From Cyclina sinensis (Eukaryota; Mollusca; Bivalvia; Venerida; Veneridae), in the NCBI GenBank assembly GCA_012932295.1, contig JAAONU010000001.1, positions 57,323,693 through 57,387,692 on the forward strand: a stretch of 64,000 nt of DNA, in the 5' to 3' direction. Positions 29,801 through 41,800 of this stretch are shown one piece after another (positions within the stretch are counted from its first letter, which is position 1; each line of letters starts with the position of its first letter). The translations under genes and the position numbers were made by a program. Under the pieces are notes generated by a model. It did not search any database and was not told the origin of the DNA. It saw only the letters and a program-made list of their open reading frames with translations.

Positions 29801-32800
29801 CAAACTTAGGAGGGGGAGGTCGAGGCGGGACTAAATTGTGCTTTTTCCTCTCCTAGTTAGATAGGCAAAACAAGCTTCATTGTCAGTAAGCTAAAGAAGT
29901 ACATCCAATTTTAGACACAGCAAGGCTTAGCATAACATTAATCAGAATAATTCTTATCGAAAATTCCCTGATTGTAAGCTTGACGTTCACTTTCTGAATC
30001 AGACTGTAATTTTCAAACCTGTCTATTGCTTATATTCAGAGATATCCTAGACTTCACCTTTACTAAGGAGAAACTGCTTCTATATACCCATTAAAAAGTG
30101 AGTTATACATCCAGTCAGCTTCATCGAGTCAGCTTCTGTGTTTAACAATGCATGCACAGACCAACAGACACAGGGTAACACTCCCTTGCTCAGTAGAGGA
30201 GATAGTCAATTAACATGTTTTAATATAACCATTAATTTGAGAAACAGCAGTTTAAGATTCTGTTTTTCAGCATATTCTGATGGTTAAGCTAACTTCACTC
30301 CCACAAAATATTTAAGAACTAGAAATGGGTTTTTGATTGAACAAAAACATATGTCTCCCCCCAGCCAGTTGCTGCAGGTAGTATTGAGTCAGACGATTGT
30401 AAAATTTGACATTTAACCTCCAAGTGTGACCTTGACCTTGAGACACCGCACCCGCAAAGTGGGTTCTGCACGTCACCTTGATGAGGTGAACATCTGACCC
30501 AAGTTTCATAAAAATCCTTCAAGGCCTATTGAAGATACAGAGCGGACAGGATTTTGTGCCATTTGACATTTAACCTAAAAGTGTGACCTTGACCTTGAGA
30601 CACTGCACCCGCAAAGTGGGTTCTGCATGTCGCCTTGATGAGGTGAACATCTGACCCAAGTTTCATAAAAATCCTTCAAGGGCTTTTGAAGATACAGAGC
30701 GGACACAATTTTGTGGCATTTGACATTTAACCTCCAAGTGTGACCTTGACCTTGAGACACCACACCCACAAAGTGGGTTCTGCACGTCGCCTTGATGAGG
30801 TGAACATCTGACCCAAGTTTCATAAAAATCCTTCAAGGGCTTTGGAAGATACAGAGCGGACACGATTTTGTGGCATCTGACATTTAACCTCCAAGTGTGA
30901 CCTTGCCCTTGAGACACCACACTCGCAAAGTGGGTTCTGCACGTCGCCTTGATGAGGTGAACATCTGACCCAAGTTTCATAAAAATCCTTCAAGGGCTTT
31001 GGAAGATACAGAGCGGACACGATTTTGTGACGGACAGACAGACGGACGGACGGACGGACGGACAGACGGACGGACGGACAACCCGGGGAAAAACAATATG
31101 TCTCCCCCATTTTTGGGGGGAGACATAATTTAAAACTTTAGTAGAAGCTCATGTAATTAATGAGCCCTCTAAGACCTCTCGAATATTTGACTATAATTTC
31201 AGACAGAAATTTCTAAAGTAGCAATATTCAACACTTGAAGTCCCAGCTTATAATGACGACTGTTTTAAACCCTTGCCCATCTGCCTGCCTTGCTTACGTA
31301 GGACTTAAAAACACACGGCCTGTCTAGTGGAAGGCTACTGCATATAGTGTTTACCATTTCTCCTTTGTTTTGCAAAATTAAAAACAAACAAAATTACCAC
31401 TTATCCTTTGTTTTGCAAAATTAAAAACAAACAAAAACACAAAAAAGCTTCTAATCTACAACTAAATCATCAGAACTTTTTTTATATATTACTAGACATG
31501 AAATCACTAATAACAGCATTAAGAAAGACTTATCTATTGCCTCCTTTATTGCCTTTTATGAACAGTTATATAATTTCTAGCAGAAAATTTAACAGTTCAT
31601 GTTAAATCTTTTATACAAAATACAGAAACATCTAACATGTGAAGTATGATATTGTACCACAATACAACTTATGCAGTTTATTAAGCTTAAGTTTAACTGC
31701 AGAATTCTGCATTATGTCGCAAAGCAGAGCATACTTCCAGACCCCTATGCTGGAAGAATCGTCACACTTTTGCACTATTGTAATGACTACAGATTGCTGA
31801 CAGCCTACAAGGAGCATTATAAATCATATATTATACTAAGAATTATGCTAATACCCGTGTCACAGTCATCATATAATTAATATGAAAACTATGTTACAAA
31901 ATGCCCCTACAGCTTCATATAAAATACTATTTTGATGAGACAATAATATGCTGTTATCAATAATTTCATAATAAAATAAACACAAAATTAACAAACTTAT
32001 CTGCATAAAAATTGTGTTTCTGTTGTTACTAATATTACAAATAAACACTTGTATCTTCTTCATTTAAATTATCTACTTCTCAAGGAGTTCATAGAAACGG
32101 GGAAATTTATCATTTCCTCATGAAAAATGACAACTGAAATCGTTAACATGTAAAACAATCACAAAGAATTATCATTTAATGGCTGAAAAAAATGTTACAG
32201 TGCAAATCACAAGATCAGGTCTTAAAAAACAATTAACTGTCATGGGTCTGGTCCACAGACATTCCAATCATTTTATGTGTACATGTAACATCATTCATAA
32301 ATAAGCAAGTATTCAAATGTTTTAAGTGCAAGCAAGTCTATAAATTATCTGCATAAAGACTTCTCTATATAAATGAAATACTGTAAGAGAGTGTGAAACT
32401 AAATAAATTCACCAGTCTACAGAAATGAATTATATCCATGTATTTCTTTAAGAAGACAGTCTAACGATATTTTTGTTTTGACCTAGATATTTCTTCTTTT
32501 AGCATATCAATTCATATTTGAACATATCTAAAGCTTCTCCAGCAAGAACTAATTACCAGACAGACATTACGATCAACCACTGTTATTACAGTATCACTGT
32601 TCGAAGACAAAGCCTGGTTTCTATCTAGACCAGTTCCCATCAATCTCAGTACCCTATCTGTCAGTGTAATGCAACATTCCAGGGTTTTAACATTCTCAAG
32701 TTTTCAGTCAATTTGAACCAAACAATCATTTTTGTTTGCTACTAGAGTATGATCTGTCAGTAAGACACAAACAAGTCTTTTACAAAATGATTAACAGATG

Positions 32801-35800
32801 AGGAAAATGTGAACACAGGCATGAAAAACTCACATTCCAGAACATTAAAATATTCCAAAACAATCAAACAGTTCAAATGCATTAAAACTGATAAACATTC
32901 ATTTCTCTTTACAAAAGGTGGAGGAAACAGAATTTCTAAATTCAGAAATCATTTGTTTTTCCAAGTAGTTAAATAAAAGTACAAGTTAAGTTTTCAGTTT
33001 TCTGAAGTGCTCAGACTATCCCCAACATTGTTCATACAACCAAATGACAGTACATCACTCTAACCTAGAGAGTGAACTTTCAACTGATACGAAAAATAAC
33101 TGTCTAACCAGCATTGACTATTACTGGAGAAGTGTTCATGCTAATGACATGCTTATAACAATAAATGGCTAACACGCAACTTGCATTTTAGTATTGACAA
33201 ATCTTGAGCTGTTCTAGTACCTATATTTGAAACAATTTTCTCAGACAAAACATTCTTTGTGATTTTTTTTATTGTGTTTTTAACAGAGTTAAGATTTCAT
33301 GTGCCTTACTCTGAGGCTGCACTTACTTTTCTTAAAATAATAAAGCATAATGTGTATTTATGGAACCCATACTACTGTCAGACATGAATTATAAACAGAA
33401 GTTCTTCAACAGGGTAACAAGTGGAAATTCTAGCAACCATCTACAGTAACAAGAGAATACTAATATTTCCAAAATTTTACACAGTTCCTGCAAATTTACA
33501 ATTTAATGTAATGAAATAAAAAAAATATAACCCAACAAAATGCTAAATAAGGCCGATGAACACCAACATGACACAGGTAAAGCAACATAACAGATAAGAT
33601 CTTACCCAGTATACAGCAGGGGTATCCTCCATTGCATCTTTAAAGAGACTGTTGTATTCCACCACAAACCTGTACACAATCTGGTTAGTGGAACCTTGGT
33701 CCTTCAAAGCCAGAAACCCTTTACCACATCTGAAAAAAGACAAATAGAACCTCTTCCATACTGCTATTCCACACAAAACAGACACTCCATGTTTGGCAAT
33801 TTACTGTATGAGAATCTACAGCAATCATTTTAGTAGCCTGAGAGTGAAGAAAGAATTGTTACGCTGCAGTCAGACCACACAAGCTTATGCAGTACCAGAA
33901 CAAGACACTCTAACTGGGTTTACATGCTACATCAAGAGCAGACTATCGCATTTGGCAGTAATGCGACACACAGACAAGGTTAATAAATATGAGAGGGTGG
34001 AACAGTATTCCCACATAGCAATTGAGATACTGAGGCAATTTTGTACTTTATCTTTTTCTGTGGAGAAAAGGAAGTAATAAGACAGAAACTTTCTCTGCTG
34101 TATATATTGCTACATACCTGAACAGGTTAGGTCCAAACACTATAGCCAGGGCCATAGGACTCATCTTGTTGACTGACTCATTACATGCTACAATGGCTAA
34201 GAATCGGATTATATGTTTCAGGAGATCATAGTGCTCTTCTGGTAATTCTTTCAACATAACTTTCAACTCAGCTACACATTCTTTGGCATTTCGCTGGTTT
34301 TCTGAAACAAGGATTGAACTATCTGTTCAACATTTCATTTAAATCATAACTTGTCTCCATTCACTATGAAGCACTTACCAAACACTATGTCTGTATGTGT
34401 CTGTTAGAACTTCTCAAATACAGATAATAAAGTGCTTACATGATATATGATAAGGTACATATCAAGGGATGAACATGAAACAGTTCTAACTATGATATAT
34501 GATAAGGTACATATCAAGGGATGAACATAAAACAGTTCTAACTATGATATATGATAAGGTACATATCAAGGGATGAACATAAACAGTTCTAATTATGATA
34601 TATAAGGTACATATAAAGGGATGAACATGAAACCGTTCTAACTGCTATGAAATAAAGCAGATAGCACATTTTCATATCCATCCCTGGCTATGTACATCAC
34701 TGTCTCACAGAGGCTGCTTGCGAAACTGGCAATTTTTACTAATCAATTTCCTGTCTGGACTACAAAGTTACTGCCATCATGTAATTCAAGACTTTTACAA
34801 CATAATTACAAAATAAAGACTTGCAGCTTTTGTCTGTTTTAATTTGTTTCTAAGCCCATCTTGAAAGGAAATTCTGCCACATGCTTTTCTAGACAGGTAC
34901 AGACTACATTATGTTGCAAATTTTCTCACTGCTAAATTATAAAAGTTAATCGATATCAAAGGCCAACTATATCACTGCTTCCATCACACATCCTTTCCTT
35001 TAAGCAACAGCTAGCAAATCTTCATAAGATATTTTGCCTATTCTCATCTGAGGTGTTGAACTAATTTGTGCAATGGGGTGTAATCTGTTTTATTTGTTCA
35101 TGAAGACAGCTGTTCATAAAAAACAGCCTATGTGCCCATATACTCAAATTTTCCTATAAAAAATGGATTCTACAGTTAATGGTTGCAAATTAGGCATTAA
35201 TTTGTGCTATTTGCAGACTAAATTGACCTACATCTAATGATTCTGTGGGAGCAATTATCTGTCATTGCACAGTCTGTGCAGCCATATCAAAATACTGCAG
35301 GACAAAAACTGCTGGAATGTACAAAATCTAAATCTAAGAAGTCCCGGCTTATGTACATCTGCAGTGCCTGTTCAACTTAAGGATTTCCAGTTGCACAGAC
35401 AGCTGAAGGTGACACAGTTTCAAGTTATGAGAGATCACTAACAGACAAAAAAAAATATTTGGTACTGTATTAAAAAAAAAATCTTAAGTCTGACCTAGAT
35501 TTGCACCTAGAATGCTCAGCTGACAACTGTCTAGAGATGCAGGATGCCTTGAGCTATCTGTTGATGACAGATGTACCAGTAGTATAATGGTATTTCTCTA
35601 CCAAATGTTTTACTGTGTACCATTTCAAGTTCCTGCTATTGAGAGATTGTATTGAAATTATAGTTTTATTCTTAAGCAGTCTTAATTTTGACTACAAGGG
35701 AAAATCTTTTTTTCTATGTAAAATCAATTCTACATCAGATAAAATTTTTGCTGTTTGCCTTCAGACATAAATTTATTGATTAAATGAACTTGCATCTACA

Positions 35801-38800
35801 TGTACAAACATACACAAAAAAATCACTGCCTTTAACACGAAGTGGAAGGAAATCATTCTCAGGTTACTCTTTGATTCAGGCATTACCTTCTTGAATGATA
35901 ACAAATCTTCTTGTGAGTCTTTCTGGGATACATGATTCTGGTAGTTCACGTAAAAAAAGTTTAAGGAGACCAGCGATCGCCATTACATCATTGTCTTCTT
36001 CAAGGTTAGCATCACCATAACAATCAAAACTTGCCCTTAGCTTTTCTACCACACGCTGACTCCCATTTACTCTAAATATACCCTCATGGTCCAAACCTGA
36101 AATTGTCATGACTAACTAGGTAAAAAAACATTAAGTACACATTCAAAAAATCACCTGCATATCTGGTATAAAACCGTGTCAATGTTACAAAATAAAATGA
36201 GAAATGCTGTTTCGATAAAACTCCATTTTTTTGCCAATCAGATAGCTCTTCTACAGTAAGAGACAGCTAAAATTTGCCTGTCAGTTCTTTAGCCAGATAT
36301 ATGTGAGTGGAGCATTTTGGAAAAAAAAGAAACTAGGAAATATTGACTGGGGACAACCTAGGCCTCCAAAGGTAACTGCACAAACAGTACTGAACTTCTT
36401 TCCAGCAGACAATGAAGTATGCTTAAACCATCGAAAAGACACCAGAAATAATTTTACCAACAAAAGTCTGTCACCATAGATCACGAGACAAACAGCAGAA
36501 AATTCGTAACAGAAACTGCTGAATTCATGTGCCTTACTCTGCTGAATTAGGAATAGAAACACAGAGATTTCACATTTGTTTGTAGAACTTGCAGTTTTAG
36601 GAAATTATTTTTAAATTAGATTTATATACTAATTATGCATTTACAACACTCTTATGTTAATCAAAAAAGAAAATCACACTCTCACCATTGTGTTCTATGT
36701 ACGTGCAGATCTTTTTAACAATGTAAGGCACTTTATAACCCTGTGGGGCTCTCTGCACAAGTTCTGCTAGGGGTACATTAAATGTCTTTGATGTACCAGC
36801 CGTTTTCTTCCTTGTACCAGGGCTCAACATTTTCTTTGTTTTGTCAACTGTGGCACCAGGGGTGAGAAGTCCCCTTGTCTGAAAAAAAAAAAAAGGTAAA
36901 ATATACCTACGGAAGTAACTACTTTACCTTTTTACCTAGAAAGTTTTTCCTGTATGTGATAATGTATGTATCAGACGTATGTGTCAGAAAATAACTAAAA
37001 ACTGCGTAAACCTATCCTTTAACCAAACAGTAGATATTTTTTCTAAAATGCCTTAAAAGTAAACAATTATGCAACCTTCTTTTCATTAAAAAAAGAAAAA
37101 ATGTAACTGTCAGATACAAAGGTAATTACAATTTGAGTGACCTATAGCTTTATATACTGACATTTGCATTAAAAATCTTTTTTATACTGATGGATATGAT
37201 TTCATTCAATTTTTCAGCAACTATCAATTATAATTAAGTCTGCATTCTGTCAACTGACATTTCTTGTGTGAGCATCATTATGAAATACAGTGGAACTTCC
37301 GAAAACCAATTACCCATGGGACTGGCCAAAATGTTCGGATTTTGGAAGTTTCCGGAAATCAGAAGTACAAATGATCTGGACAAATACATGTGCCAAACAC
37401 CAGTGGTTCTTTATGATAGTGAATGCAGTCGGTATTGTTTAGCGTAACAGCGTTTGTAACATGGGAAATATAATGCAAAATTAAAATTAATGAAAACATT
37501 CTACACATGTATATTTCATTAGAAAAAAATGTCATATGTTTTCAAAAACATATTCTTGTATACTATATTATGTGCAAACATGTTTCTATATGTCAGAAAA
37601 AAGCTTCATTTTGCATGCATACCTTTAAAACAGTTTAAAAAAATGGCATATTAGACAAAACAACCCACTGGCCGATGTTGGCTATCTAATTACACTTTTT
37701 TAAACACCCCAGTTACAATTTAATCATTAAAATTGCTTGTAGCAAACACCACTAATCATCGCTTTGATTATTTACCGCTATCTAATTATCGATATATTAA
37801 CGTATAGTTGGACTAATATACTGTCAACTTAAACAACTTATTTCAGTCACAGTGTTGGATGAACATGTCGCCAGCATTTCTATACTGTCATACAGTTATC
37901 TTTGACGAAGTCGGTCTCTTATTTTGTGGCCAACTTCAGTTGATAAAATTAAAACCAAATTTCAAATACATTTGCTGTGTAGGTTTATTGTGTACTTTCA
38001 TTCTGAATTTTCTGAAACGCTTGTTGTTATATAGCAAAATCGATCAATAATTTTTGCCAAGCGCCTAGACGTTACAGATATCACAGCAGAGTTCAAAAAC
38101 TAGGAAAGCTGTTTAACAAGTGTTGATCGGAAACCAGTCAATTCATTTTCTGAAAATATGATCAGCTGTTTTCTGAAGCAATTGCTTTGAATTGTCATTC
38201 TTTGTGTAAACAAATAGGAGCGTTCGTACACAAACGCATCAGAATTACAGCGCATTTGTTCGAATTTTGACTGTTTAAATTAGATTTATAAACTGTTCGC
38301 AGTTTGATTATCATTTATAATTTATTTGCGAGTAATTAATTTGCAAGTGGATTAACGAAAGCGCCACACCATTTAAAACTTGAAAATATATAAATTGCAG
38401 CAATTTAAGTTAATTAGTCAGGTAGGTGTGCAAATCTATTCATAATCAGCTGTGTTTCTTTTCTACAAATTCCCTCAATAATACAACCAAACATTGAACG
38501 TCAACAAATAAAAGTAAAACTCAGGATGGGGTATTAAAAACAATAAGAAACAACTTCAACTGATAATAATTACGTTCACTTTGTAACTCATCAGAAACAA
38601 ATACAAATTTTTGGAAAGTTAAATTGTGTTGTGACTCCACATTTTTCAGACTCCCTGTACAATCCCCCGCCATTGACGCCGCAACACGGCACATTACTGA
38701 TCACCGTGAACAGCCGCACTGACCACCGCGTTTTATACAAATGAACACTCGACATGGTGGTTATTTTCGTTCTCAACGCAGACAGTAAAAATGCGGGGAC

Positions 38801-41800
38801 GGGTGTTTGTCGTCAAAGTCCGCGCTGCGTACTGTACATATCATCAAGGCAAACAACCAGACAAGTTTTCATGGACAAAAAAAAAAAAAAGGCCCCTAAA
38901 AGGTTAACTAGGTGAATAATCATTGTTTTGACCGTGTGACCTAGTTTTTGACCCTTGATTAGCAATTTCGAACTAAACCTAGATATCATCAAGAAAAAGA
39001 CATGATATTTGCAAAGAAAATGTAGCCTATAGATTGTTTACTAGTTTGCCAATAACTCAAAATGCCTTTTAAAACAAACAGTAGAATGTAAGTGAGAGAA
39101 CCTTATATTTTAACTTTTTTTCAGCCCTTTTGATACATCAAATCAATATGGAAGCCATAGTTGTAACTTTCCTAATGTTTATTAATAACATTTCTGCATG
39201 CAGCATAAGGATTGTTGCTGATATGCTAGGTAGATAAATGCCCTTCCTTGCATTTGAAGAGGTATGGCAGAAATTAAGACTGAAATAATCACTTAAAAAT
39301 CCTCCAATCCACAGAGCTGCCAATAAAATATCAGGGTAAAAATAGCCCCAAGTTACCTATTACAGAATAGGTTATCAGTATATGCATATTCAATTTGACA
39401 TCAGAATGGAAGATGTCTATGTCTGGCACAGTATCCAGGATACAGTGCCAACTAATCATTAATTTCATTTTGCTTAAATACAAAATAACACAACATGAAA
39501 CAATGCTCATGTTTAAAACTATTATGCTATATAACAGAATAATATTGTTGCTACTGCTGCCAAGCTGGAGGAATGAAAAAATTTGATTTATGCAAGAAAC
39601 AGATGATAAGCCATTACAACTTGACCTTAGTTAAACTGTGCATTGATCTGCTGTAACAGATTGATATCTAAAGAAGATCACATACCCAGTATGAGCCGAG
39701 AACACTCATAGGTAAACTCAGGTCAACTTGTTTCTGGCCCCTTTAGAATTTGTTTAAAGCAATTACAATGAAAGGCTTCCTTGGCAAGTTAAGAAGTATC
39801 AAGCTTTTATTTTCTATTCCAAACTAATATAGTTATGTCGGTTATGGGTCTCTGATTCTAGACTCTTATTTATGTGAAATATTACTATGTTCAGAAGGTC
39901 AATCACAATTTTAATTCACCACTAGGGAGCACTTCAAAAATTATATGGGGCTGTCGACAGAACAATATCTTAAGCCATTAGCACAGTAAATCATCTAATA
40001 CTTCCATACTCCCTCAGGAAGAGTGGTAAATTGCTCCATTTTTTCTCCATTTTTTCTCACTCTTCTGTTTATTTCATAACCAACATGCCAAACTCTCTAG
40101 ATTAAAAAAAACATCAATAATTATGCTGATATGTCTGCTGGAAAAATACTTCAAACAGAAAGTTTTTCTTAATAGTAATAATAATAACTAAAGCACATTA
40201 CAAATTTTTTTCTCAGATTGTATATGGCTGTTACAAGAGCTGTCCTTAAATTCCTTTAGTTTGCTCCCTTGTTGGCAGGTTTAAAGTATTACGTATTTTA
40301 GCATTAACTCTTGATTTTTAAAAAAAGAAAAGAAATAAACTATTCAATTTACATGTTCTGCAAAAATATCTGATGTAATTATGACTTATATTATTCACTG
40401 TGAGAACCTTAATTGAAAGTGTCTGCCATTTTACTTCCATTTTGACTGTGCCAGTTGAATTATGCACATAAGAGCGATCAGTGATCACATGTGCCGCCTA
40501 ATTGCCAATTAAGCAGTTGCATTTAGAGGTGATTGGACAGTTTGTTGGAAATGTAAATTGAGGTACTGATCAATCCTGTAACATTTCATTCAAATTGCAT
40601 TAGTAGTATAAGAGAAGTAGTCGGGACAAACTTTAAAAATAAAAATCATTAAAGGGCCATAACTCTGACAAAAATCATTGAACTGGAAAATGCTGATGAT
40701 ATGCACAACTACACTTGATAACTGATCATTCCTGTAAAGTTTGGATGGAATTGCACCAGTAGTTTCTGAGGAGTAGTCCGGACAAGTTTTGTGACGGATG
40801 GACAGATCGACAGATGACGGAGAAGTGATCCCTATATCTCGCGGCTACTTTGTAGCAGGTGACACAAAAAAGCCCGGCCTTGAATCTGTATTACAGGAAC
40901 CTTTTAGAATGTTACAGATAATAAATTATAATTCTGCCAATTGTAAATACATTTCACAAAATCAATGATATTAAAAAATATATTTTTTAAAGATATTCAA
41001 AAACCAGAGTTATAGATTTGACATGTCTTGCAACTGACTGTAAAGGCCATAATCTAAATAAAAACAAAACCAGAGTTATGGTTCATGCCTTCCTTAAAAT
41101 CAAAGACTACAGTATGACTTTACACTAATAATAAAGTTTTCCTCTAAGATCAAAGCTATATAATATATGATCCTAAAACTGGTGCCAACATTAAGTATAC
41201 AATAACAGACCAGAATTTATTTTTTTCTTATATCTGCAGACTAATTTTTCTTGGAAATAAGTATTGAGAAAACAGACACACTGCCTGGAAAGTGTTTCTC
41301 TATTCTATAGAAACTGAAAATACTTTCAAAGGCATCCTGGGCTGATGTTTTCTTTGCTAAATATTAAAACAGCAGTTAGGTATCATTACACAGCAGACAT
41401 GAAACTTATTGTGCTCTGAAAACAACATTCATACGTTTTCTTAGATAACTTAAAAAGAAAACTATTACCTTGCAACCCAAATAAATCTTTGATTTTTCTG
41501 GAGTATTCTTGCACCATTAACATGATATGTCAGTTATAAAAGGAAAAAAATAATCATGAAAAAAGTAAGGCCATTCTATTTTTTGGTTTACCTATTTTTT
41601 CAAGAAAAGGTAGGGTAGGAGAGGTAAAATCTGGGAAGCAATGTTTCGATCATGATACACAACAGCTTGAGGACTTTCAAGTTGTGTATAAAAAACGGTC
41701 ACATGGTACATTTTCAGTGAAAACGATGACTGCAAATATTTTTTTCACTATAGGATTTTTTTTTTTTTCATAATTTCCCCCAAAATATGAAGTCTGCGGG

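Larger units (their letters stand above)
29853..33605 (-). other. Intron 5
   Basis: 3.75 kb. It contains the 157-bp array element (30350-31130) and a 43-base duplication (31350-31436). From 31440 to 33600 the DNA is AT-rich and unremarkable. Confidence 0.6.

Noticed and set aside
30312..31110. Overlapping minus-strand ORFs with repeated peptide DFYETWVRCSPHQGD
   Set aside because: The peptide repeats with the 157-bp DNA period and all of it lies within the dispersed element; it is not a gene.
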